A stretch of DNA of 11,578 nt from Chloroflexota bacterium (GTDB taxonomy: Bacteria; Chloroflexota; Limnocylindria; QHBO01): NCBI GenBank assembly GCA_005879815.1, contig VBKA01000022.1:4987-16564 (forward strand), in the 5' to 3' direction. Below are positions 1 through 6,625 of this stretch, in pieces. The notes below the pieces were generated by a model, which searched no databases, was not told where the DNA came from, and was given only the letters and a program-made list of their open reading frames with translations. The position numbers were made by a program, and so were the translations under genes. The number at the start of each line of letters is the position of its first letter. The stretch's first letter is position 1.

Positions 1-1
1 G

Positions 2-175
2 ACCGATGCGAGGTGGACTCAGGAGTACTCGCTCTTCCACCACTTCCAGTCAGGCGAGATCCTTGCCGGCAATGCGGATCCACTGGACTTCGTGCTGCTG
101 GGCGTGGTGCTGCTGGTCCCCCTGGCATACGCGCTCTGGATCTTCCCGCGCCGGGACCTGGCGGCCCCGGCCTAG
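2..175 (+). CDS. C-terminal fragment of a membrane protein, probably an ABC-2 type transporter permease
   Basis: Only the last 57 codons are in the window; the start lies upstream. The frame reads to a TAG at 173-175. The visible tail has a short amphipathic stretch (YSLFHHFQSGEIL), then NADPLDF, one clear hydrophobic helix at about residues 31-50 of the fragment (FVLLGVVLLVPLAYALWIF), and a short cytoplasmic end PRRDLAAPA. A loop with an aromatic/His stretch and a 'DPL' turn, then a final helix ending in '(F)xRRDL', is typical of the C-terminus of ABC-2 family exporter permeases. That assignment is from family memory on a short fragment; any polytopic membrane protein remains possible. An ATPase partner, if there is one, would lie to the left of the window. 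The gene converges on the cyclase-like gene and shares its stop tetramer CTAG with it, so no intergenic terminator fits between them. Confidence 0.55.
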   Translation, partial: TDARWTQEYSLFHHFQSGEILAGNADPLDFVLLGVVLLVPLAYALWIFPRRDLAAPA

Positions 176-2838
176 CTCAACTCCCGCCCGACCGCTGCCT
201 CAACGGGGCTCGCTTGCGACATTGCGTATGCGACCGCCTCCTCGCCCGACATCCGCTCACCGGCCGCCCAGGCTGCGGCGGTCTCGGGATTCGTCCGCAG
301 CGGCGCCGGGTCGAAGCCGACGATGATCCTGTTCGAGGGATTCAGGCCCGTGCCGCTCTGGCGCTCGAGGGTGGCGACTGCCCCCGACAGCAGGGCGGCA
401 CGCCGCAGGTCGCCAAGATCGGCGGCGAGCGCCGCGAACGCGTCGAGAACCAGGGTGAAGCCCGACACATCGGCCGAAGCCGAGAAGATGCGCAGCGCCT
501 CCGACAGATGCGTCGTTGCGACCTCCTGTTGGTGTTCGTACACCGCCAGCAAGCCCAGGTCGTAGAGCGACCATCCCAGCATGAAGGTCTGGTCCAGCCG
601 CCGAAACACCGGGAGCGCCTCCGCGAGAACCAGGCGTGCCTCACTGAAATCGTGCGCGGACCAGGCGATGGTGCCCTTGAGCCATTTCGCCTTGGCGACA
701 CCCAGCTCATCGCCGATCGACTGCCAGAGGCTCATCGCCTCCTCGATGAGCGCCTTCGATCGCGGCAGATCCGCCACCGGTCCGGCGAACCCGCCCAGGG
801 GAAAGGCCAGGTTGTACGCCGCCTCTGCGGTCGCGCTCGGATCGGCCTGCGGACGCCGAATCGTCAGACACGCCTCGTAGTTATCGATGGCGTCCTGGAA
901 ATCACCGCGCCACCACGCCAGGCCCCCGGCCGCTTCTAACGCATCGGCGCGCTCGACCGGGAACTCCGGGGCATTCGGGAGACCCAGGGCGCGTCGCGCA
1001 CGATCCGTGCCTTCCAAGAGGTAGCCGCGCATCTGCCAGAAGCGCCAGAGGCGCGATACCAGCTTGAGCGCCAGCGACGCCTCACCACTCTCGACGGACC
1101 AGTCGAATGCCGCACGGAGGTTGTCATGATCCGCCTCGAGCAAGTCGAGCCAGCGGCGCTTCTCGCTGCCCATGAGCTGCGGGGCGGCCTGGTCGAGGAA
1201 TGCGGCGAAGTGGCGCGCATGGCCCCTGGACAGCTCCTCTGTCCGACCACTCTCCGCCAACCGCTCCAGCGCGTATTCGCGGATGGTGCCCAGCATGAAG
1301 AAGCGAGGCTCGCCGTCGCCGGCGGCCGCCTGCCGCAGCAGGCTCTTCTCGACCAGGGATCCCAGCCCGTCCAGGATCGGTTCATTCAGCTCGTCGCCCG
1401 GGCAGACTGCCTCGATGGCGTCCAGCCGAGCTCCGCCTGCAAAGACGGCAAGGCGCCGGAAGAGGGCGCGCTCGTCCTCGGTGAGAAGCTCGTAGCTCCA
1501 GTCGATCGCCCCGCGGAGGGTCTGCTGGCGCTCAGGCCGGTCGCGGGCGCCGCCGGAGAGAAGGCCAAGGCGATCGCCCAGCCGGGCGAGCATGGCCTGG
1601 GGAGGCAAGACGTTGATGCGGGCAGCCGCGAGCTCGATCGCCAGGGGCAGTCCGTCGAGGCGGGCACTGATCTCGGCTACGGCCGGAGCGTTCTCGTTGG
1701 TCACCTGGAAATCCGGTTTGACTCCCATCGCGCGCTCGATGAAGAGCGCGACCGACTCGTACTGCGAGAGGCGCTCGGGACTTTCGTGGAGGCGCGGATC
1801 GGGCGTCGCGAGGGGTGGCACCGGGTATTCGCGCTCACCGTAGATCCGCAGGGCGCTCCGGCTGGTGGCCAGGATGACGAGGCCCTGCGCGGCAGCGAGC
1901 AGCTCTGCGATGCGCGGAGCCGCATCTGCGACCTGCTCGAAATTGTCGAGGATCAAGAGTGTTCGGCGTTCGCGGAGATGGTCGGTCAGGGCCGTCATGG
2001 GTGAGAGGCCTCCGCGATCCGGCAGGCCCAGCTCCTGCGCGATGGTTCCGGGCACCAGCTCCGCGTCCCGCAACAGGGAGAGCGGGATGAAGAAGATGCC
2101 GTCCGGGAAGCGGTCAGCCTCTCGGGCACCCACCTGAAGTGAGAGGCGTGTCTTGCCGGTCCCGCCCGGGCCGGTCAGGGTCAGCAGGCGTGATCGCTCG
2201 AGCAGCGCTTCTACCTCATCGAGCTCGCGCTCCCTGCCCAGGAAGCTCGAAAGCTGGATCGGAAGATTGTTCGGCGTCGCGTCGAGGGTCTTGAGCGGCG
2301 GAAAGTCGCTCGGCAGGCCCTCGATGACGAGCTGGTGAATCCGCTCGGGCCGCGACAGGTCCTTGAGCCGGCGCTGACCCAGGTCTCGCGTGGTGACCCC
2401 TTCCGGCAGGCTTGACTCGACCAGGGCGCGCGTCGTGTCGCTCAGGAGAACCTGGCCACCGTGCCCGGCGCTGGCGATGCGCGCGGCCCGGTGGACGTCG
2501 ATCCCCACGTAATCGCTGCCGGCAAGGCTCGCCTCTCCGGTATGCAGACCGATGCGGATCCGAATGGCCGCCGCCTCCGGCCAGGCGTGGGCGGCGAGCT
2601 GACGCTGTGCGTTGACCGCGGTCGATACCGCGCCGCCTGCGGTCGGAAACGCCACGAAGAACGAGTCGCCCTCGGTGCCGACCTCCGTTCCCCCGCCCGA
2701 GGCGACCGCCTCGCGGACGATCTCGCGGTGTTCCGCGAGGAGCACAGGCCAGCGGTCGCCGAGGCGCTCGGCAAGGTGGGTCGATCCCTCGATGTCGCTG
2801 AAAAGAAACGTGACGGTTCCGGATGGAAGCGCTGGCAT
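172..2838 (-). CDS. Class III cyclase-like domain / STAND (NB-ARC-like) ATPase / TPR-like regulatory protein
   Basis: 888 aa, ATG start at 2838, and the N-terminus begins directly with the domain (MPALPSGTVTFLFSDIEGST). Residues ~8-175 form a class III nucleotide cyclase-like domain. The metal-binding aspartates D15 (SDIEGST) and D58 (TEGDSFF), the substrate-position D109 (SDYVG) and R120 (HRAAR) are present. The position of the adenine-recognising Lys is G54 and the transition-state Asn is H116, so catalytic activity is doubtful. Residues ~195-430 form a STAND/NB-ARC-like P-loop ATPase: Walker A GPGGTGKT (223-230), Walker B LLILDNFE (294-301), TSR sensor (325-327) and GLPLAIELAA (396-405). 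A winged-helix-like linker follows (~440-530), then helical TPR-like repeats to the C-terminus (~560-830). No HTH output domain is seen. Such proteins are thought to be ligand- or partner-triggered signalling switches in the cytoplasm. The gene is divergent from the EamA transporter (78 bp between starts) and appears monocistronic. I saw no strong ribosome binding site. The domain calls are firm; the cellular role is unknown. Confidence 0.9.
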   Translation of the reverse strand: MPALPSGTVTFLFSDIEGSTHLAERLGDRWPVLLAEHREIVREAVASGGGTEVGTEGDSFFVAFPTAGGAVSTAVNAQRQLAAHAWPEAAAIRIRIGLHTGEASLAGSDYVGIDVHRAARIASAGHGGQVLLSDTTRALVESSLPEGVTTRDLGQRRLKDLSRPERIHQLVIEGLPSDFPPLKTLDATPNNLPIQLSSFLGRERELDEVEALLERSRLLTLTGPGGTGKTRLSLQVGAREADRFPDGIFFIPLSLLRDAELVPGTIAQELGLPDRGGLSPMTALTDHLRERRTLLILDNFEQVADAAPRIAELLAAAQGLVILATSRSALRIYGEREYPVPPLATPDPRLHESPERLSQYESVALFIERAMGVKPDFQVTNENAPAVAEISARLDGLPLAIELAAARINVLPPQAMLARLGDRLGLLSGGARDRPERQQTLRGAIDWSYELLTEDERALFRRLAVFAGGARLDAIEAVCPGDELNEPILDGLGSLVEKSLLRQAAAGDGEPRFFMLGTIREYALERLAESGRTEELSRGHARHFAAFLDQAAPQLMGSEKRRWLDLLEADHDNLRAAFDWSVESGEASLALKLVSRLWRFWQMRGYLLEGTDRARRALGLPNAPEFPVERADALEAAGGLAWWRGDFQDAIDNYEACLTIRRPQADPSATAEAAYNLAFPLGGFAGPVADLPRSKALIEEAMSLWQSIGDELGVAKAKWLKGTIAWSAHDFSEARLVLAEALPVFRRLDQTFMLGWSLYDLGLLAVYEHQQEVATTHLSEALRIFSASADVSGFTLVLDAFAALAADLGDLRRAALLSGAVATLERQSGTGLNPSNRIIVGFDPAPLRTNPETAAAWAAGERMSGEEAVAYAMSQASPVEAAVGRELS

Positions 2839-2902
2839 TCTGCGGTTGAACCTGGCGGTTGGGCGCAGTTTCCTTCGTGTGCCCGGTCACCGGCAAGTGG
2901 GC

Positions 2903-2908
2903 TACGCT
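2903..2908 (+). promoter_or_regulatory. Candidate -10 box (TACGCT) for a leaderless EamA transcript
   Basis: TACGCT fits the TANNNT form of a housekeeping -10 element and ends 8 nt before the ATG at 2917. A transcript starting about 7 nt downstream would begin at or next to the start codon. No purine-rich Shine-Dalgarno sequence precedes the ATG, and no good -35 was found. The case is stronger because three other plus-strand genes in the window show the same arrangement. Confidence 0.45.
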
Positions 2909-2916
2909 CGCTGGCG

Positions 2917-3867
2917 ATGACGTCGAACGCCGCACGGGAGGGCTCCGCGCACCCGTTCGTGGCGCTCGCGAATCGGCCGATCCTGGCAGCGGTGCTCGGC
3001 GCGCTGTCGATCGCCTTCTCGGCCGTCCTGGTTCGGCTCTCGGGCGCTTCACCTGCGACCGCGGCAATCTTCCGCTGCGCCTACGCGCTCCCGTTCCTGG
3101 CACTGATCGCGTGGATCGAGCGCCGCGCCTACGGCCCCCGGCCTGCGGCCCAGGTGCGGCTCGCATGGCTGGCGGGCATCTTCTTCGCGATCGACCTGGT
3201 GGTCTGGCACCACACCATCGAGTTCGTGGGTGCGGGGCTGGCCACCGTCCTGGGCAACACCCAGGTGGTCATCGTCGCCCTCCTGGCCTGGTGGCTTCTC
3301 GGCGAGCGGCCATCGAACCGCGTCCTGGCTGCCATGCCCATCGTCCTGCTCGGGGTGGTGCTGATCTCCGGGGCCATCGGTTCAGGTGCATACGGCAGCC
3401 ACCCCGTGCTGGGCGTCATCACCGGGGTGGTGACCGGCATCAGCTACGCCGGCTTCCTCCTGGCCTTGCGACGTGGCAATGCGGACCTGCGCCGACCGGC
3501 GGGACCGCTCTTCGACGCCACCTGGGTGGCGGCCCTCGCGGCCATCCTGATGGGCCTGCCGCTCAACGAGGTTAACCTGGTTCCCTCGCTGCCAGGCCAC
3601 GCCTACCTCTTCGTTCTGGCCCTTTCGTCGCAGGTCGTCGGCTGGCTGCTGATCAGCGTCTCGCTGCCGCGCCTCCCCGCCGTTCTGACCAGCGTGATCC
3701 TGACCATCCAGCCTGTCGCATCGGTGCTGCTCGGAATCCTGCTGGTGGACGAACGGCCCTCCCCCGTCCAGCTGTTGGGCGCCGGCACCATCCTCGCCGG
3801 CTTGATGCTCGCCACCCTTCGGCGCCGCCCGAACGCTGATCCGATCGCCGAGCCCGAACTGGGCTGA
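2917..3867 (+). CDS. EamA/DMT superfamily transporter (substrate unknown)
   Basis: 316 aa, almost wholly hydrophobic, with about ten membrane helices in two homologous halves. The two EamA units are roughly residues 22-152 and 164-302. Each ends in the typical acidic turn before its last helix: LLGERPS (127-133) in the first half and LVDERPS (276-282) in the second. Both are followed by a glycine-rich final helix (VLLGVVLISG and LLGAGTILAGLML). Members export or import amino acids, nucleobases or other small metabolites across the inner membrane; the substrate cannot be read from sequence. The frame is open further upstream to 2461, but that extension lies antisense to the cyclase-like gene and is not membrane-like. 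ATG 2917 gives a normal family length and follows a -10-like TACGCT. The gene converges on the anti-sigma-like gene across 114 bp that holds only weak hairpins (for example a 5-bp stem at 3872-3885) and no T-tract terminator. Confidence 0.9.
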   Translation: MTSNAAREGSAHPFVALANRPILAAVLGALSIAFSAVLVRLSGASPATAAIFRCAYALPFLALIAWIERRAYGPRPAAQVRLAWLAGIFFAIDLVVWHHTIEFVGAGLATVLGNTQVVIVALLAWWLLGERPSNRVLAAMPIVLLGVVLISGAIGSGAYGSHPVLGVITGVVTGISYAGFLLALRRGNADLRRPAGPLFDATWVAALAAILMGLPLNEVNLVPSLPGHAYLFVLALSSQVVGWLLISVSLPRLPAVLTSVILTIQPVASVLLGILLVDERPSPVQLLGAGTILAGLMLATLRRRPNADPIAEPELG

Positions 3868-3981
3868 CGCGGCGCCCTGCGGCGCGGCCGACCCGCCGGC
3901 GACCCGCTTGCGCGCGATGTGACGCCCAGGTCGGTCTCATTGGTCCATTGGCGACCACAGCTGCACATCCGCGCCGCCGGG

Positions 3982-4779
3982 CTAACGCAGGCTTCGAGCG
4001 ACGGCGGCCGCCGCCGTGAGGCTGGGCGCACCCTCGACGCGCAGCACCAATCCGCCGCTCTCCCAGATCAGCGTGTCGCCCACGAGGCGAAGGCTCGAGT
4101 CGACTCGGCGGCCGCTCGCGTCCCGATAGAAGAAGGTGTGCTCCCCGCCGGCCACCCAGAGCGCCGCGTGCCCGCCCACGTCCGAGCTCGTCACGGTGGT
4201 GCCCTCGTACAGCATCTTCTCCCAGACAGCCGGGTCGACGGCGGCCTGGAACTCGGTGGCCACCAGCCCAATTCCATTCGCATCCGCCGGGTACCCGGGG
4301 CGAGGCCCCCACACCAGCGAGACAGTGCCACCGCTCGGGACGCCGTTGTAATAGACGTGGTCTGGCTGCCCCATGGCCGCCAGTGACGGCACCAGCACCT
4401 GGAATCCGGCGCGCCGGCGGGCCTCGTCGAGGCCGACCTCCTCGCCGAAAGCCCGGCTCTGCACCGCGCCTGACGGCAGAGGAGGTGGCGTCCCCGGCGC
4501 GAAGGTGATGCGCAGCCCGCCGATCGCGATGCCGAAGGCCACCGCCGCTGCGGCAAGGACGAGCAGAGCCACCACGGCTAGCGCCAGGCTGCGTCCGATT
4601 CGCCATCCCGACCAGGGAAGGGCCGCTTGCCACCCTCTCGGGGTCTGCTCCCGCAGCTGCGCGCCCACCGCTGCCGCGATTGGCGGCGTGGGCGGGAAGA
4701 CGACTCTCCTGGCCAACTCCGCCAGAGTGGTCGCCATCTCGTGCTCGTCGCGCGGTGGCCAGACGATCGGCTCAGCCAT
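3982..4779 (-). CDS. Single-pass membrane protein, probable anti-sigma factor (DUF4367-like C-terminal domain)
   Basis: 265 aa. The N-terminal ~60 residues are soluble and presumably cytoplasmic. One membrane helix follows at about 64-88 (SLALAVVALLVLAAAAVAFG), then a ~175-residue extracytoplasmic part. The latter (FQVLVPSL, WGPRPGYP, LIWESGGLVLRVEG, and AAAAVARSL at the end) resembles the DUF4367 module found on membrane proteins paired with ECF sigma factors. There is no cysteine anywhere, so it is not a zinc-binding (ZAS, HxxxCxxC) anti-sigma factor. I chose ATG 4779 because a strong Shine-Dalgarno GGAGGT lies 7 nt before it and the gene overlaps the sigma-factor stop by 8 nt (ATGGCTGA), which implies translational coupling. 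The upstream in-frame ATG at 4824 would overlap by 53 nt without such a site. The inferred role is to hold the partner sigma factor at the membrane until a signal arrives; the signal is unknown. Confidence 0.75.
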   Translation of the reverse strand: MAEPIVWPPRDEHEMATTLAELARRVVFPPTPPIAAAVGAQLREQTPRGWQAALPWSGWRIGRSLALAVVALLVLAAAAVAFGIAIGGLRITFAPGTPPPLPSGAVQSRAFGEEVGLDEARRRAGFQVLVPSLAAMGQPDHVYYNGVPSGGTVSLVWGPRPGYPADANGIGLVATEFQAAVDPAVWEKMLYEGTTVTSSDVGGHAALWVAGGEHTFFYRDASGRRVDSSLRLVGDTLIWESGGLVLRVEGAPSLTAAAAVARSLR

Positions 4780-5338
4780 GGTTGGCACCTCCGCTGACCA
4801 CCGCCCGAAGCCGATCCATGGCACGCGAGAGGCGCGATTTCACGGTCCCGGGCGGCACATCCAGGACGGCCGCCATTTCGCGCTCCGAAAGGTCCGCGAA
4901 CCAGCGCAGGGTGATAATCCTGCGATCGTCATCGCCGAGCCGATCGATGGCGGCCAGGAGCTCTGCTCTCTGCTCACCAGCCAGGACCGCCGCCTCGGGC
5001 GACGGGGCCGCGCCGTCCGAGGGGCGATCCTGTGCACTCCGCAGCGCCAGGCTGGCCCGCCGACCCGCCGCACGCCGCCGATTGCGCGCCGCGTTCGCGA
5101 CGATGCGCAGCAGCCAGGGGCGCGGTTCGGCGCCAGCCCGGAACCGGTTGAGCGCCCCGTAGGCTCGGACGAACCCTTCCTGCGCCGCATCCCGAGCGTC
5201 ATCGGCGTCGCCGCAGACCAGGTAGGCGGTTCGGAAGGCGAGCTCCTCGTATCGGCGCACAAGCTCCTCGTAGGCGGCGACGTCCCCACGTCGCGCCTCC
5301 TCGATCAGTTCCGCATCGTTCAGTGGACGGCCCTCCAC
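4772..5338 (-). CDS. ECF-type RNA polymerase sigma factor (sigma-70 family, group 4)
   Basis: 188 aa. Region 2 spans about residues 15-88: EEARRGDVAAYEELVRRY leads the domain, then DADDARDAAQEGFVRAYGAL (the core-binding/-10 recognition helices) and EPRPWLLRIVANAARNRRR. A variable linker (~90-120) follows. Region 4 spans about 124-180, with the helix-turn-helix LSEREMAAVLDVPPGTVKSR at 150-169. Regions 1 and 3 are absent, as in ECF factors. It redirects RNA polymerase to a small regulon, possibly including its own promoter. The start used is GTG at 5338. An in-frame GTG at 5359 is also possible, and neither has an ideal Shine-Dalgarno. The stop TGA (4772-4774) lies inside the start of the downstream probable anti-sigma gene. 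The gene is divergent from hutI with only 65 bp between starts, so the two promoters must be close or overlapping. Confidence 0.92.
   Translation of the reverse strand: MEGRPLNDAELIEEARRGDVAAYEELVRRYEELAFRTAYLVCGDADDARDAAQEGFVRAYGALNRFRAGAEPRPWLLRIVANAARNRRRAAGRRASLALRSAQDRPSDGAAPSPEAAVLAGEQRAELLAAIDRLGDDDRRIITLRWFADLSEREMAAVLDVPPGTVKSRLSRAMDRLRAVVSGGANHG
4787..4792 (-). promoter_or_regulatory. Shine-Dalgarno site (GGAGGT) deciding the anti-sigma start
   Basis: On the minus strand GGAGGT is followed by a 7-nt spacer (GCCAACC) and the ATG ending at 4779. It lies inside the last codons of the sigma-factor gene, so the downstream gene can be translated as part of the same message. It favours the 265-aa start over the upstream ATG at 4824. 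Confidence 0.75.
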
Positions 5339-5351
5339 CTCGTTGCCACCC

Positions 5352-5379
5352 GTACACCCCTACGCCACTCGCGGTTCCC
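5352..5379 (-). promoter_or_regulatory. Weak candidate ECF-type promoter upstream of the sigma operon
   Basis: On the minus strand GGGAACC (5379-5373) is followed about 17 nt later by TGTAC (5356-5352), 13 nt before the GTG start. A GGAAC -35 element is a common ECF promoter feature and would suit autoregulation. The -10 part is not a close match to any ECF class I know, and the region is short. Low confidence. Confidence 0.2.
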
Positions 5380-5388
5380 GCTGCCAAG

Positions 5389-5394
5389 TATCGT
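5389..5394 (+). promoter_or_regulatory. Candidate -10 box (TATCGT) for a leaderless hutI transcript
   Basis: TATCGT ends 9 nt before the ATG at 5404, placing a transcription start at or within a few bases of the start codon. There is no Shine-Dalgarno before that ATG. No convincing -35 is seen. It lies within the 65-bp divergent region shared with the sigma factor. Confidence 0.45.
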
Positions 5395-5403
5395 GTGGAC
5401 CCG

Positions 5404-6621
5404 ATGAGCGCCGGGACCACCCTCTTCACCGGCAGCGGCAGGCTCGCCATGGCGCAGCCGCACGCCGCCGCAGCGCCGGCGACCCTGTCGCCATGGGCGC
5501 TGCTGGTGCGTGATGGGCGGGTCCTGTGGGTCGGCGAACCGGACGACCTGCCGGCCGAGCCCGATGCAGACGACGTCCTCGACCTGGGTTCCGCCCTCGT
5601 CACGCCCGGCCTCGTGGACGCCCACACCCACCCGCTTTACGCCGGCGACCGCTCCGATGAGGCGGCCGCGCGCCTTGCCGGTGAGCCGTACACCGGCGGC
5701 GGAATCCTGCGCACGGTTGCGGCCACCCGCGCCGCATCCGACGATGAGCTGGTCGAGCTCGCCTGCCTCCGCCTGAAAGCAGAGCTGGCGGCCGGCACGA
5801 CCGCGGTGGAATGCAAGTCCGGCTACGGCCTGTCGACCGATGAGGAGCTCCGCGCCCTGCGCCTGATCGCACGCGCCGCGCAGGGCCTGCCGATTCGGGT
5901 CGTCAGGACGTTCCTGGGCGCCCACGCCGTCCCGGCGGAGGCCTCATCGGCGTCGGACTATGCGAGGACGGTCGCGGACGAAACGATTCCGGCGGTCGCT
6001 TCCGAAGGCCTGGCGGAGTTCTGCGACGTGTTCTGCGACGACGGATTTTTCTCGCTCGCCGACGCCGAGACGGTGCTGGGCGCGGCCCGCGGCGCTGGCC
6101 TTCGGCTGCGGGTGCACGCCGAGCAGCTGGCGCGGACCGGAGCGACCGAGCTCGCGGTTCGGCTCGGCGCGGTGAGCGTCGACCATCTCGACCAGCTCGA
6201 CGACGCCGGGGTCGCCGCCCTCCAGGGCTCGGACACGGCTGCGACGCTGCTCCCGGCTCCGGCCCTTGTCATGAGGGACCGCCTGCCTCCCGCCCGCGCA
6301 CTTCTCGACGCCGGGGTGACCGTGGCGATCGCGAGTGACTCGAATGCGGGAACGTTCAGCGGATGGGGGCAGATGCCCCTGGTGATCGGCCTGGGGGCGA
6401 CCGTGCTGGGGATGACCATCGAAGAGGCGCTCGCCGCCGCCAGCAGCGGCGGTGCCGCGTCGCTCGGCCTCTCGCTGGAGCGCGGGCGCCTCGCCCCCGG
6501 CCTCGTGGCGGACCTGGTCGCCTGGGACGCAGAGCACGAAGGCGCCTTCGCGCTGCAGCTGGGCGCCGTCCGCGCTCAGCGCGTGTGGGTCGCCGGTCGC
6601 GAGGTTCGGCCCGAGGGCTAG
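5404..6621 (+). CDS. hutI: Imidazolonepropionase (histidine degradation)
   Basis: 405 aa, amidohydrolase superfamily. The enzyme hydrolyses 4-imidazolone-5-propanoate to N-formimino-L-glutamate, the third step of histidine catabolism, in the cytosol. Metal-site residues are visible: HTH (H74, H76) in VTPGLVDAHTHPLYAG, H174 in TFLGAHA, H238 in RVHAEQL, and D312 in ASDSNAGT. ECKSGYGLS (136-144) is a HutI hallmark within the superfamily. The segment after the HTH motif (AGEPYTGGGILRTV) seems about six residues shorter than the usual form with 'YEEIAAAGGGI', a small family variant. I chose ATG 5404 over an in-frame ATG at 5323. The extra 27 residues of the longer version are proline-rich and unlike HutI, 5404 gives the usual family length, and a -10-like box precedes it. 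No hutU, hutH or hutG is in the window, so the other pathway genes must lie elsewhere. It ends 4 nt from the stop of the convergent gene. Confidence 0.93.
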   Translation: MSAGTTLFTGSGRLAMAQPHAAAAPATLSPWALLVRDGRVLWVGEPDDLPAEPDADDVLDLGSALVTPGLVDAHTHPLYAGDRSDEAAARLAGEPYTGGGILRTVAATRAASDDELVELACLRLKAELAAGTTAVECKSGYGLSTDEELRALRLIARAAQGLPIRVVRTFLGAHAVPAEASSASDYARTVADETIPAVASEGLAEFCDVFCDDGFFSLADAETVLGAARGAGLRLRVHAEQLARTGATELAVRLGAVSVDHLDQLDDAGVAALQGSDTAATLLPAPALVMRDRLPPARALLDAGVTVAIASDSNAGTFSGWGQMPLVIGLGATVLGMTIEEALAAASSGGAASLGLSLERGRLAPGLVADLVAWDAEHEGAFALQLGAVRAQRVWVAGREVRPEG

Positions 6622-6625
6622 ATCC

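Noticed and set aside
13..939. 308-aa plus-strand frame starting in the permease fragment and running over the TPR region
   Set aside because: It overlaps two better-supported frames and its composition is shadow-like.
1126..2004. 292-aa plus-strand frame inside the cyclase/STAND gene
   Set aside because: It is antisense to the conserved ATPase domain; the translation looks like a reverse-complement shadow with no motif.
2461..2916. N-terminal extension of the EamA transporter by 152 residues
   Set aside because: The extension is soluble, Arg-rich, antisense to the cyclase domain and absent from EamA proteins; ATG 2917 fits family length and the -10-like box.
3872..3957. Possible terminators between the EamA and anti-sigma genes (5-bp stem 3872-3885; TGGTC/GACCA at 3941-3957)
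   Set aside because: The stems are only 5 bp with no T tract on either strand; not better than chance in this composition.
4780..4824. Longer anti-sigma start at 4824
   Set aside because: It would overlap the sigma gene by 53 nt, whereas ATG 4779 has a strong GGAGGT at 7 nt and the typical short overlap.
5323..5403. Longer hutI start at 5323
   Set aside because: It adds a proline-rich leader unlike HutI and would overlap the start of the divergent sigma gene.
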